The notes under the pieces were generated by a model. It made no database searches. It saw nothing but the letters and a program-made list of their open reading frames with translations, and was not told the DNA's origin. Shown in pieces: positions 15,897-24,340 of a stretch of 64,000 nucleotides of DNA. A program made the position numbers and the translations under genes. The stretch comes from Streptomyces sp. NBC_00247 (GTDB taxonomy: Bacteria > Actinomycetota > Actinomycetes > Streptomycetales > Streptomycetaceae): NCBI RefSeq assembly GCF_036188265.1, contig NZ_CP108093.1, forward strand, positions 5,166,001 to 5,230,000, read 5' to 3'. Each line of letters begins with the position of its first letter. Position 1 is the first letter of the stretch.

Positions 15897-18044
15897 ATGG
15901 GCAAATCTATCTCCGGGGGCGGATGGATGAATGATCGAATTGCGGATGCGCAGGGACCTCACGGGAATGAGATCGGCGGTGGGGCGAGACTGTACGGTCC
16001 CACCGTGCAGGCCCGTGAGGTGCATGGCGGCATACATGTCCACTCCGCGCCGGCGGCACCCGCCAGGCCTGCGAGGCCGCGCCAACTGTTGCCCGTCCCG
16101 GCGAACTTCACCGACAGGAAGGGTGATCTCGCGGCGCTGGACGATCTACGTGCCGACGGATTGTCGCTGATCGTCGTCAGCGGTCCGGCCGGAATCGGCA
16201 AGACGACCCTCGTGTCCAAATGGCTGCGTTCGCTGAGCAGTGAATTCCCGGACGGACAGTTGTACGCGGATCTGCGCGGGCATTCGGCGGACGAGCCGGT
16301 GAGACCCGTGGAGATACTGGGCCAGTTCCTCCGGACGATGGGCGCGGGACCGACTCCGGTGGACCCGGTCGAACTGGCCTCCCTGTGGCGGTCCCTCACG
16401 GCCGACCGGCGCATCGCGATCATGTTGGACAACTCGTTCACGGCCGCCCAGATACGGCCGCTGCTGCTCGGCGGCCCGGGCGGCCTGGTCGTCGTCACGA
16501 GTCGCCGCAGGCTGACCGGTCTGCGCATGCAGGGAGCGGGCTTCCACCAGCTGGAGGCGCTCGGTCCCTCCGCCGGTGTCGAACTGCTCACCCGGGGGAT
16601 CGGGGCGGAGCGTGTCGCGGAGGAACTCCCCTCGGCGCACCGCCTGGTGGCCCTCTGCGCGGGTCTTCCGCTCGCGGTCTGCCTGGCGTCCGCGCGGCTC
16701 GCGACACGGCCCAGGCAGTCGGTCGGGGCGTTCGCGGACGCCTTGGACCGGAACACGGGCGGTGGCCGGCTGGCCGCGCTCGAAGTGGAAGGGGAGACCT
16801 CGGTGCGCAAGGCTTTGGACGCGTCGTACGCCGTACTGAGTGGCGGGGCCGCGCGTCTCTACAGAACTCTCGGCTTGCTTCCCGTGCACACCTTCGACGC
16901 GATGATCGCCGCAGCGACCTGCGGGGAGTCCCTGGAGTGGGCGGAGCGCCGGCTGGACGAGCTGGTCGAGGCGAATCTCGTGGAGGACGTCGGCCCGGAC
17001 ACGTGCCGCTTGCACGACCTCCTACGGATCCACGCGCACGACCGAGCCATGGAGGACGACACCGATGCCGCCCGCGAGGAGGCGCTGCGGCGGTTCTGCG
17101 ACTGGTGCCTCCGTACGGCCACCGCGGCTCAGGAGCTTCTGACGCCGGTGCAGTTCACGCTTCCCAGGATCTACGCGTACCCGCCCCGTCTTCCTCCGCC
17201 GTTCGCCGACGAGGTCGCGGCGCTCGGCTGGCTCGACTCCCGTCGGACGCAACTGCTGGACGCCGTGAGGCTTGCGGCGGGCAGAGGCTGGTACGACACC
17301 GCGTGGATGCTCGTGGATGCCCTGTGGCCACTCTTTCTGCGGCTGCGCCACTACGCCGACTGGATCGAGGCCCACGAGATCGGCCTGAGCGCTGCCCGGC
17401 AGGCGGGGAACAGGACGGCCGAACGCCAGATGCTCAACTCCGGGGCCATCGGCCTGAGCGCCGCGGGGCGCACCGGGGAGGCCATCGCCTGGTACCAGGA
17501 CTCGCTCCTGGCCGCACGCGAAGCAGCTGACCCGCGGGACGAGGGGCAGGCGCTGCTGGGCCTCGGCGCCTGCCACCGCGAGGCCGGACGGTACGACGAG
17601 GCCGAGACCCACCTGAGGCGGGCGATCTCCGTCTGGGAGGACTGCGGATATCCGCGAGGCGCGGCCCTCGCCCGTACCACCCTGGGCGAGATCGCACTCG
17701 CGACGGGCGCCGTGGACGAGGCGGTCGAGTGCTTCGCCCGGGCCCATGCCGCGATGGTGGCGGCGAACGACCCCCACGACGCCGCGCGCGCCCTCGTGTT
17801 CCTCGGGCGTGCCGACGTCCGGACGGGGGCGTACGAGCAGGGCGTGGCGCGGATGAACGAGGCTCTGGCGGTCTTCACCGGCTCCGGCGCGGTCTTCTGG
17901 CAGGCACGCACCCTGGAGATGCTGGGCGTCAGCGCGGCGGAGCACGGTTGCGGGACGGCGGCAGACGGCTTCCTCGCACGAGCCCTTGCCCTGTTCGAGA
18001 CCACGAGCCCTGCCGACGCACGTCGGCTCGGCGGGGGCGGGTGA
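15897..18044 (+). CDS. NB-ARC/TPR (NLR-like) protein with N-terminal amyloid-type motif
   Basis: 715 residues from ATG at 15897 (AGAGG seven bases upstream; an in-frame ATG at 15927 is possible). Residues 24-49 carry the motif NEIGGG... GPTVQAREVHGGIHVH, a (G)P-x-V-Q-A/G-R pattern like the RHIM-like bacterial amyloid signalling sequences of actinobacterial NLR proteins. The NB-ARC follows: Walker A GPAGIGKTTL (96-105), Walker B RIAIMLDN (~172-179), VVVTSRRRLTGL, CAGLPLAVCLA and an LHDLLRIHAHD block equivalent to the MHD motif. TPR-like repeats occupy ~510-700 (GRTGEAIAWYQDSLLAAREA, AGRYDEAETHLRRAISVWED). There is no SARP DNA-binding domain. The product resembles STAND/NLR sensors that oligomerise and template an effector. 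The next gene, 80 bases on, ends in the matching motif. Confidence 0.88.
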   Translation: MGKSISGGGWMNDRIADAQGPHGNEIGGGARLYGPTVQAREVHGGIHVHSAPAAPARPARPRQLLPVPANFTDRKGDLAALDDLRADGLSLIVVSGPAGIGKTTLVSKWLRSLSSEFPDGQLYADLRGHSADEPVRPVEILGQFLRTMGAGPTPVDPVELASLWRSLTADRRIAIMLDNSFTAAQIRPLLLGGPGGLVVVTSRRRLTGLRMQGAGFHQLEALGPSAGVELLTRGIGAERVAEELPSAHRLVALCAGLPLAVCLASARLATRPRQSVGAFADALDRNTGGGRLAALEVEGETSVRKALDASYAVLSGGAARLYRTLGLLPVHTFDAMIAAATCGESLEWAERRLDELVEANLVEDVGPDTCRLHDLLRIHAHDRAMEDDTDAAREEALRRFCDWCLRTATAAQELLTPVQFTLPRIYAYPPRLPPPFADEVAALGWLDSRRTQLLDAVRLAAGRGWYDTAWMLVDALWPLFLRLRHYADWIEAHEIGLSAARQAGNRTAERQMLNSGAIGLSAAGRTGEAIAWYQDSLLAAREAADPRDEGQALLGLGACHREAGRYDEAETHLRRAISVWEDCGYPRGAALARTTLGEIALATGAVDEAVECFARAHAAMVAANDPHDAARALVFLGRADVRTGAYEQGVARMNEALAVFTGSGAVFWQARTLEMLGVSAAEHGCGTAADGFLARALALFETTSPADARRLGGGG

Positions 18045-18124
18045 CCCGCTCGTGCGGGAGAACCGTTCGTTCGCGGAACAGCCCTCGACCTGTGACCACG
18101 GAACACCGACTCAGGGAGCCCGAC

Positions 18125-18547
18125 ATGGATCCGATCACGGCAGCCGTTCTGACGGCCCTCGCCGGCGGCGTCGGCGGTGACCTCGGCCGTCAGGCGTGGC
18201 AGGGGCTCACCGCACTGGTGAGGCGTCCGTTCCGGCGCGGCTCGGCGGACGACGTGCGCGCCGAGCCGCCGCCGGGAATCAGCTCGGGCGAACTGGAGAT
18301 CACTGAGCTGGAGAACGATCCGGCCGATCCGCTGCGCGCCCAGGCGCTGGCGACGGCTCTCGGCGTACGCGCCGCCTTGGACGAGGAGTTCCGTGCCGCG
18401 CTCGAAGAGTGGTGGCAGGCGGCGCGGAGCGGCGCGGGCGACGGGGTGCACAACACCATCAGCGGGGGCACCCAGCACGGCCCGGTGATCCAGGGCCGCG
18501 ACTTCTCGAACCTGACCTTCCACGTGCCTGAACACAGGGACCGCTGA
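18125..18547 (+). CDS. Putative amyloid-motif effector paired with the NLR-like protein
   Basis: 140 residues from ATG at 18125. The N-terminus MDPITAAVLTALAGGVGGDL is a hydrophobic, Gly-rich helix followed by an amphipathic GRQAWQGLTALVRRPFRRG. The middle is acidic and helical (residues ~50-100, ELEITELENDPADPLRAQAL). The C-terminus (110-133) reads NTISGG...GPVIQGRDFSNLTFH, aligning position by position with residues 24-49 of the upstream NB-ARC protein (N-x-I-x-G-G, G-P-x-V/I-Q-A/G-R, then alternating hydrophobics). In described systems of this kind the NLR nucleates an amyloid fold in the effector's motif, and a membrane-active helical domain is released. The N-terminal helix fits such a domain, but that is inference. 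It lies 80 bases downstream of the NLR gene on the same strand. Confidence 0.8.
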   Translation: MDPITAAVLTALAGGVGGDLGRQAWQGLTALVRRPFRRGSADDVRAEPPPGISSGELEITELENDPADPLRAQALATALGVRAALDEEFRAALEEWWQAARSGAGDGVHNTISGGTQHGPVIQGRDFSNLTFHVPEHRDR

Positions 18548-18867
18548 CGGTCGCCCTGACGCCCTGACGCCCCTGCGCGACCGGGCGTTCTCTCGGCGCG
18601 CGAACCTCGGGGCGGGCTCCTCGCACGTGCACGTCACGGTTGCATCGGCGTGCCCGCCGCTCAGCCCCGGCGCCGGGGCTGAGCCGCTTCGCCGCGCCCG
18701 GAAACCCGTGGGGGTTCTCCACGCCCGTGCGACGTCCCGCCCGGCTCCGCCGGCAGCACCCTGCAAGGTTCTGGCAAGGCTCCGTCGAGCCTTTCGTCCC
18801 CGCTGCGGGGCATCCCTTCGGCAGAAGCAGTTCGTGGCACTCAAGGAGAAGCCAACAGGGGGACGCC
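18548..18867. other. Intergenic region ending the NLR/effector unit
   Basis: 320 bases with no supported gene. It contains a perfect 26-base palindrome (18659-18684) and, near its right end, the ribosome site AGGGGGACGCC of the next gene. Frames here are shadows or lack codon bias. Confidence 0.6.
18659..18684 (+). terminator. Perfect palindromic hairpin
   Basis: GCTCAGCCCCGGC is followed immediately by its exact complement GCCGGGGCTGAGC. It probably ends transcription of the NLR/effector unit and separates it from the glycosyltransferase-like gene. Confidence 0.7.
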
Positions 18868-20121
18868 ATGGCGGCGTTGAACACAACCGCGACGAGCAGA
18901 TTCGACACGGACACCAACGAGGGAAGGACCACCGGGTCACGGCAGTGGCTGACTCTGGTGGGCCGTAAGAGGGTACTGGCGGTGATCCACACCGTGACGT
19001 ACGGGAAGCGACTGCTGGACGTCCTTTCCCTGCTGGAAGCCGACTTTCGGCTCCAGATCGTCTTCACGGCGCCGCCGCACGACTTCGGCGACGACGTGCC
19101 TGCCTTCCTGGCAGGGCTCGGAAGCGTGGTGCTGCCGTGGGACCAGGCCGTTCGCATGACCTTCGACCTCGCCCTCGCCGCAGGACCGCGCGGCGTGCAG
19201 CACATAGACGCGCCGCTGATCACGTTGCCGCACGGGGCCAACTACCTGAAGAGAGTGACGGGGGGAGCGGAGGCGGGCGTGGCGGGTCTGCGCAGGCAGG
19301 ACCTGATGCCCGGCGGTCGGCTGCCCGCCGCCGTGGGCCTTCCGCACCGTGCGGATCTGCGCGAGTTGGGGCTCAACTGCCCGGAGGCGCTGCCGCTGGC
19401 ACACGTGATCGGCGATCCCGTGGCCGACCGGATCACGGCCAGCCTGCCTCTGCGTGCCGCGTACCGACGCGCGCTCGGGATCGCCGAGGGGCAGAAGCTC
19501 GTCGTCGCGGTGTCGACGTGGGGAGCGCAATCCTCCTTCGGCCGGTTCGACGCGCTGCTGCCGCGCCTGATCGGTGAACTGCCGGCGGCACGCTACCGGA
19601 CGGCACTGCTGGTCCATCCCAACGTGTGGTCCGGACACGGCGCCTTCCAGGTCAGATCGTGGCTGGCGCGGTGCTCCCGGCTGGGAATCGGAATCGTGGC
19701 GCCCGGAGCGGACTGGCGCAGCGTTCTGATCGCCGCCGACTGGATCATCGGCGATCACGGCTCGGTCACTCTCTACGGAACGCTCACCGGGGCGCCGATT
19801 CTGCTCGCCACCTCGTCGGAGCAGGAGATCAACCCCTCGTCGCCGGCCGCGATCCTCGCCTCCCACGCGCCGACGCTCTCTCCCACGCACCCGCTCGTGG
19901 ACCAACTGGATTACGTGGCACGGGAATATCGGCATGAGGAGTATGCCGCGATCGGATCGCGCATCACGTCGGAACCCGGCAGGTTCAACCGGAACATGCG
20001 AAGACTGATGTACGAGCTCCTGGGGCTGGGGCAGCCCGCCCACGAGCCGGAGACCGTCCAACTGCCGGAGCCTCTCCCGCTGATCGCGCGGGCACCGGGC
20101 CGCGGGGAGGTGTCGGCGTGA
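18868..20121 (+). CDS. GT-B-fold protein related to CDP-glycerol glycerophosphotransferases
   Basis: 417 residues from ATG at 18868 with AGGGGG upstream. The first half has the RVLAVIHTVTYGKRLLDVL strand-helix start, and the second has a nucleotide-binding Rossmann half: KLVVAVSTWGAQSSFG (~210), LLVHPNVWSG (~250) and ADWIIGDHGSVTLYGTLTGA (~290-310). The last block matches the D-x-S-S-x-x-x-D/Y-x motif in the C-terminal lobe of CDP-glycerol/teichoic-acid polymerases and related GT-B enzymes. No membrane anchor is visible. It overlaps the next gene by four bases (GTGA at 20118), so the two are co-translated. Related Streptomyces proteins are often annotated only as hypothetical or translation-factor-like; the glycan role is inferred from fold motifs. 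Confidence 0.65.
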   Translation: MAALNTTATSRFDTDTNEGRTTGSRQWLTLVGRKRVLAVIHTVTYGKRLLDVLSLLEADFRLQIVFTAPPHDFGDDVPAFLAGLGSVVLPWDQAVRMTFDLALAAGPRGVQHIDAPLITLPHGANYLKRVTGGAEAGVAGLRRQDLMPGGRLPAAVGLPHRADLRELGLNCPEALPLAHVIGDPVADRITASLPLRAAYRRALGIAEGQKLVVAVSTWGAQSSFGRFDALLPRLIGELPAARYRTALLVHPNVWSGHGAFQVRSWLARCSRLGIGIVAPGADWRSVLIAADWIIGDHGSVTLYGTLTGAPILLATSSEQEINPSSPAAILASHAPTLSPTHPLVDQLDYVAREYRHEEYAAIGSRITSEPGRFNRNMRRLMYELLGLGQPAHEPETVQLPEPLPLIARAPGRGEVSA

Positions 20122-20612
20122 AGCGCTTCGTGGTGGTCCGGGCGTCTTGCTCCCGGGACGTGCTGCACGCCCGTTGCGCCGGCGCTTCACTCAGCGTACG
20201 AGTGGGTCCCGGCGGCTCCTCCCGCAAGGCGTCGGTCCTCGACGAACACCTCGTGGTGGACGTCGACGACCGCCCGGACGCCTACCTGCTGGACTGTGCC
20301 GATGTGCTCCGGGCCGGTGGGACGTACTCGCTCACCGGAGCGCTGCGCCGGCTTGCCGGGCTGACCTCGGCCCATCCGGCGTGCGGGATCGCCGCGGTGC
20401 CCCTGACCGGTACCGGAGGCGTGAGCGGCTGGGCCTTGGCCGGGGGCTCCGACCGGACCGCGGCCCTGGTGGCGAGTGGCTCGCCCCCGCCGTACCAGGG
20501 CTCGGCGGACCCGCTGCTGCTCCCGTCGTGCGCGCACGCGTGGCTGGTGGCGGGGCGCTCGCTGCGGGACTGGCCGTTCGCCCGCGTCGTGCCGCTCGAC
20601 CGGGCCGCTTGA
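20118..20612 (+). CDS. Hypothetical partner of the GT-B-like protein
   Basis: 164 residues from GTG at 20118, overlapping the previous stop. It begins MKRFVVVRASCSRDVLHARC and alternates short beta-like segments with Gly-rich loops (CGIAAVPLTGTGGVSGWALA). No catalytic motif or membrane span is evident and I do not recognise a family. Tight translational coupling with the GT-B-like protein suggests a shared complex or pathway. Five cysteines, two in SCAHAW/DCADV contexts, are unusual for a Streptomyces cytosolic protein of this size. Confidence 0.7.
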   Translation: MKRFVVVRASCSRDVLHARCAGASLSVRVGPGGSSRKASVLDEHLVVDVDDRPDAYLLDCADVLRAGGTYSLTGALRRLAGLTSAHPACGIAAVPLTGTGGVSGWALAGGSDRTAALVASGSPPPYQGSADPLLLPSCAHAWLVAGRSLRDWPFARVVPLDRAA

Positions 20613-20636
20613 GCCGACGCCCGTACCGGGACGGCG

Positions 20637-20703
20637 AAGAAGGCCCGGCCGACGGCCGGGCCTTCTTGCGGTGGCGCGTGACGGGAAGCGAACCCGCGCC
20701 ACC
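20637..20703. terminator. Two adjacent terminator hairpins between convergent genes
   Basis: AAGAAGGCCCGGCC / GGCCGGGCCTTCTT (20637-20650, 20654-20667) form a perfect 14-base stem, flanked by A and T runs on either side, so it can act in both directions. A second pair, GGTGGCGCG / CGCGCCACC (20670-20678, 20695-20703), lies just past the minus-strand GNAT stop. Confidence 0.85.
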
Positions 20704-20716
20704 GGCACCGGCGCCC

Positions 20717-21196
20717 TCACAGTTCCTTGGCGAACCAGTGGTCGGCGTACGGGCCGTCGTTGTACGCCGGGATCTCCCGGAAGCCGTGCTTCGCGTACAG
20801 GCCCCGCGCCTCCACCAGATCGCTCCGGGTGTCGAGCCGGAGCAGCCGCATCCCGGCCTCGCGCGCCACGTCCTCGGCGGCGGCCATCAGCAGCCCGCCG
20901 CCCCCGGTGCCGCGGAAGGCGGGGCGTACGTAGACCCGGGTCAGTTCGGCGGTGGCCGTCGCGCGGTCGAGGAACACCCCGACACAGCTCGCGGCCACCC
21001 CGTCGAAGCGGCCCACCACCAGCCGGCCGGTGGGCGGGGCGAGCCGGTCGACGCCGTCGTCCGTCAGCCCCTCGTCGATCTCCGCCTCGGTCGCCTGCCG
21101 CTTCCAGTAACGGCTGGCGAGTTCGTCGTAGTAGTCCCGCAGCAGACGCGCCGCGTCCGGCGCGTCGAACCGCTCCGGGGTCAAAGTCCAGGTCAT
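20717..21196 (-). CDS. GNAT-family N-acetyltransferase
   Basis: 159 residues from ATG at 21196. The GNAT core is clear: strand 4/motif A LTRVYVRPAFRGTGGGGLLM (~85-104), in which R-G-T-G-G-G is the acetyl-CoA pyrophosphate loop (consensus Q/R-x-x-G-x-G/A), then AAAEDVAREAGMRLLRLDT and LYAKHGFREIPAYNDGPYAD, the motif B end typical of small-molecule acetyltransferases. The N-terminus (LLRDYYDELASRYW) resembles the subgroup that often annotates as peptide or amine acetyltransferase. Substrate unknown. It stands alone, divergent from the GT87/PAP2 gene. Confidence 0.9.
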   Translation of the reverse strand: MTWTLTPERFDAPDAARLLRDYYDELASRYWKRQATEAEIDEGLTDDGVDRLAPPTGRLVVGRFDGVAASCVGVFLDRATATAELTRVYVRPAFRGTGGGGLLMAAAEDVAREAGMRLLRLDTRSDLVEARGLYAKHGFREIPAYNDGPYADHWFAKEL

Positions 21197-21441
21197 GGGC
21201 CGATCCGATCATCGTGCGGGGCGGAGAGGGAAGTGGATTTCGCCGACGGCGTCGGAACGCGTGGGGCCCACGGGCACCCGGGGGCGGACGGGACGGGGCG
21301 GGCAATCTTTTGGGCAAAAGCACATGAAGGTCAGGCGAAGTGGGGGTTGATGGCGTCTACCTCCGGGGGCAATGCGAGGCTTCATGAGCACGACCCGTAT
21401 CCGCGGGAATGTGCGCGAAACGGCGGGAGGGTCGGCGCAGC

Positions 21442-23523
21442 GTGGCAAATGCGGAACACGGCGTGCGCGGGAGTGTGGCGACGGACGCGGAGGCGAGGGC
21501 CCGGACGGCCCGGATCGTGCTCTGGATGATCGTCGCCGCACTGGCCGTGCGGCAGATGACGGTGGTATTCAGACAGCCGCCGGGTGAACGGCTGACCGAT
21601 CTGGAGACCTGGACCGGGGAGAACGGCGTCCTGCGCGTCAAGGGCTCCCTCTACGACACGGACCGGTTCACCGGGACACCGTTCGCGGGGCTCGTGCTGA
21701 AACCGCTGGGCGCGGCGGCGGAGCAGGCCCTCGGGATCGCCTGGACCACCGTCTCCCTGCTGCTCGTCGTCGCGCTCGGCGTCGTCGTGGCCCGTGCGCT
21801 GCCGTCCCCGGTGGGCCGCCGCACCGCGCTGTTCGCCGCCCCGGCCGCCGTCGCGCTGCTCATGGTGTCGCTGCCGGTGCGCAACGCCCTGCACCTCGGG
21901 CAGACCAGCATCCTGCCGGTGCTGCTGGTTCTCGTCGGGCTGCTGGCGGTCCGCGACCACCGGGCCCAAGGCGTCCTGGTCGGGATCGCGGCGGCGCTCC
22001 AGCCGCCCGTCCTGCTCTTCGCGGGGCTCCTGTGGCTGACCGGGCGCCGCCGTGCCGCCCTCACCGGAGGCGCCACCTTCGCCGCGCTCACCGCCGTCGC
22101 CTGGGCCGCCCTGCCGCACGACTCCTGGACCTACTGGATCCACCACGTCGCGGGAGCGGGCCTCGGCGAGCGCCCGGACGGCCTCGCCAACCAGTCGCTG
22201 CACGGCGCCCTGCTCCGCCTCGGGCTCGAAGGGCCGCTGGAGATCACCGTCCTGCTGGTCCTGGCCGCCGCCGTCGCCGTGCTCGGCCTGCGCAGGGCCG
22301 CCCGGTACGCCCGGGACGGGCAGCTGCTCCTCGCCGTCTCGGTGACCGGCTGCGTCGCCGTCGTCGTCTCCCCGGCCTCCTGGCAGCACCAGCTCCTCTG
22401 GGTGCTGCTCGCGGTGGTCGGCCGGGTCGGGAAGCGGGCCTCGGACCGGCCGGTCTGGCCCGCCGTGGTGGTGCTCGTCCTCACCCTGCCCGGCACCATG
22501 CTGCTGCCGAACATGGCGGCGCTCCACCCGGTGCGCGACAACGTGGTGCTGCTCGCCGCGCTCGGCGCCGCCTGCGCCGTCCCGTTCCTGCCGCGCACCT
22601 CGCCGTACTGGTCGGCGCCGGTCCCCACCGACTACGCCCGGCCGGTACCGGCGCGCTGGAGCCGGGTGCCGCTGCTGCCGTTCTGGCGCCGGGTGCTGAC
22701 CCGCCCCAACCTGCTGCTGGAACTCCTGCTCATCCGGGTCGTCTACTCCGCGTACGCCAAGGTCCGGCTCGCCGCGACGGCGGGCCGCCCCACCGCCGAG
22801 AAACACGGCCGGCAGGTCCACTCGCTGGAGCAGTGGCTGCACATCGACGTCGAGCACTGGTTCAACCACAAGGTCGCCGGAATCGGCTGGATGCGGGACT
22901 TCTTCGACTACTACTACTCGACGTTCCACTTCATCGTCCCGCTGACCATCCTCGGCGTGCTCTACGTGCGCCGCCCCGCCGACTACCGCTGGGCCCGTTC
23001 CACGATCGGCTTCGCGACCCTCCTCGCCCTGGTCGGCTTCTGGCTCTACCCGCTGGCCCCGCCCCGGCTCATGCCGGGCCTCGGGTTCATCGACACCGTG
23101 CACGGCGTCCAGGACTTCTCCAAGCCGGACTACGGGACGCTCACCTCGGTCACCAACCAGTACGCGGCCATGCCGTCCCTGCACTTCGGCTGGTCGCTCT
23201 GGTGCGGGCTGATGATCCTGATCCTCGCCCCGAAGGTCTGGATGAAGCCGCTGGGGCTCCTCCACCCGCTCTTCACCGTCTGCGCCATCGTGGGCACCGG
23301 GAACCACTGGGTCCTCGACGCGGCCGGCGGCGCGTTCGTCGTCTCGCTCGGCTTCCTGCTGACCTGGGCCCTGGCCGGCCCGCGACGGCTGGTGCGCCCC
23401 GACCGCGAGCCCGTGGCGGGGAGCGACGGGAGACCACCGGCGGACGACGCCCGCCCGCCGGCGTTCAGCGCGGGCGGCGCGGGCAGGTCGGGCGGCGCGG
23501 GAGGCACCGCGGCGAGTACGTGA
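21442..23523 (+). CDS. Bifunctional GT87-like mannosyltransferase / PAP2 phosphatase fusion
   Basis: 693 residues from GTG at 21442 (GGAGGG upstream; ATG at 21409 is an alternative). Residues ~20-400 are a polytopic domain with eight or more hydrophobic helices, of the GT87/DUF2029 polyprenol-phosphate-mannose-dependent type (NALHLGQTSILPVLLVLVGL with the H-x-GQ loop). Residues ~430-665 are a PAP2_3 domain: a KHGRQVHSLEQW-type first block, AMPSLHFGWSLW (PSLH motif, ~565) and GTGNHWVLDAAGG (catalytic His, ~620), as in inositol-phosphorylceramide-synthase-like PAP2 proteins. The tail is disordered and Gly-rich. Together it may mannosylate and dephosphorylate lipid-linked intermediates of phosphatidylinositol mannosides or glycolipids; that substrate link is inference. 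Confidence 0.88.
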   Translation: MANAEHGVRGSVATDAEARARTARIVLWMIVAALAVRQMTVVFRQPPGERLTDLETWTGENGVLRVKGSLYDTDRFTGTPFAGLVLKPLGAAAEQALGIAWTTVSLLLVVALGVVVARALPSPVGRRTALFAAPAAVALLMVSLPVRNALHLGQTSILPVLLVLVGLLAVRDHRAQGVLVGIAAALQPPVLLFAGLLWLTGRRRAALTGGATFAALTAVAWAALPHDSWTYWIHHVAGAGLGERPDGLANQSLHGALLRLGLEGPLEITVLLVLAAAVAVLGLRRAARYARDGQLLLAVSVTGCVAVVVSPASWQHQLLWVLLAVVGRVGKRASDRPVWPAVVVLVLTLPGTMLLPNMAALHPVRDNVVLLAALGAACAVPFLPRTSPYWSAPVPTDYARPVPARWSRVPLLPFWRRVLTRPNLLLELLLIRVVYSAYAKVRLAATAGRPTAEKHGRQVHSLEQWLHIDVEHWFNHKVAGIGWMRDFFDYYYSTFHFIVPLTILGVLYVRRPADYRWARSTIGFATLLALVGFWLYPLAPPRLMPGLGFIDTVHGVQDFSKPDYGTLTSVTNQYAAMPSLHFGWSLWCGLMILILAPKVWMKPLGLLHPLFTVCAIVGTGNHWVLDAAGGAFVVSLGFLLTWALAGPRRLVRPDREPVAGSDGRPPADDARPPAFSAGGAGRSGGAGGTAAST

Positions 23524-23559
23524 CGGCCGGCGCCCGCACGGCGCCGGACGCGGACACGG

Positions 23560-23608
23560 CGAAGCCCGGGCCGGGACCTCGGTGAAAGAGGTCCCGGCCC
23601 GGGCTTCG
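23560..23608. terminator. Bidirectional terminator between convergent genes
   Basis: A perfect 21-base stem: bases 23560-23580 (CGAAGCCCGGGCCGGGACC...) pair with 23588-23608 around the loop GGTGAAA. It sits between the PAP2-fusion stop and the transglycosylase stop. Confidence 0.9.
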
Positions 23609-23634
23609 TCACGCGGGCTGCTGGGCGGGCCGGC

Positions 23635-24072
23635 TCAGTACCAGCTGTTGGCCTGCCAGAAGCTCCAGGCGGCGCACGGGCTGCCGTAGCGGCTGTTCAT
23701 GTAGTCCAGACCCCACTTGATCTGCGTGGCGGGGTTCGTCTTCCAGTCGGAACCGGCGGACGACATCTTGGAGGCGGGCAGGGCCTGGACCAGGCCGTAC
23801 GCGCCGGAGGAAGCGTTGGTGGCGCTCGGGTTCCAGCCGCTCTCGTGCGACACGATGTTGCTGAAGCACTGGAACTGGGCGCTGTCACCGATCATCTGCT
23901 GCGCCGTGGCCTGCGCGCCGGTCGCGGCGGTCGTCGCGGTGGGCGTGGCTGCGGACGCCGTACCGGCGCCGAGGGCCAGACCACTGCCACCGAGGAGTAC
24001 GGCGGCACCGGCGAGGACGGTCTTGCGGCCTGCGATACGGGGCTGGGCGAGGAAACGACTGGCGATCGACAC
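23635..24072 (-). CDS. Secreted lytic-transglycosylase-like protein
   Basis: 145 residues from GTG at 24072 (VSIASRFLAQPRIAGRKT). The signal peptide has Arg/Lys residues before LAGAAVLLGGSGLALGAGTA and cleavage near ASAA-T. The mature domain, FSNIVSHESGWNPSATNASS (~75-94; catalytic Glu in HESGWN) then GAYGLVQALPASKM and WKTNPATQIKWGLDYMNSRY, is the goose-lysozyme-like fold of SLT/transglycosylase-like secreted proteins of actinobacteria, ending in CAAWSFWQANSWY. Two cysteines probably form a disulfide. Function: cleavage of peptidoglycan glycan strands outside the membrane. It has no LysM or other binding domain. I looked for a c-di-AMP (ydaO) riboswitch upstream and did not find one. Confidence 0.9.
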   Translation of the reverse strand: MSIASRFLAQPRIAGRKTVLAGAAVLLGGSGLALGAGTASAATPTATTAATGAQATAQQMIGDSAQFQCFSNIVSHESGWNPSATNASSGAYGLVQALPASKMSSAGSDWKTNPATQIKWGLDYMNSRYGSPCAAWSFWQANSWY

Positions 24073-24340
24073 GTAGAAACCTAACGTCGGGGGCAGGTGG
24101 CGTCGCGGGCCGGTTCTGTGAGTGATCCGGGCGTCCCCACCTGGGCCCTGGCGACCTGTGACGGCCGACCGGGCCACCGAGGTGTTCGGCGACGAGAACC
24201 ATGGTTAGCCCCGCCGTGCGGCGGACGCAATGACCCCCCGCCGGCCCCCCGTACGACCCGCACTCGGACTCCGGGCCCTAGGTCCCGAACCCGGACATAG
24301 GGGAGTCGAGCCAGGTCAAAGGGGTCGTGCGGGGGCGGGT

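Noticed and set aside
20667..20703. tRNA T-arm-like sequence (GGGTTCGCTTCCC on the minus strand)
   Set aside because: The T-loop has C where A58 should be, no acceptor, D or anticodon arm follows, and the flanks form a perfect hairpin GGTGGCGCG/CGCGCCACC, so it is a terminator.
24073..24340. ydaO (c-di-AMP) riboswitch before the transglycosylase gene
   Set aside because: Such riboswitches precede many Streptomyces wall hydrolases, but the conserved GGGGTGAATCGG and CGAACCCGNCAGCTAACC blocks were not found.
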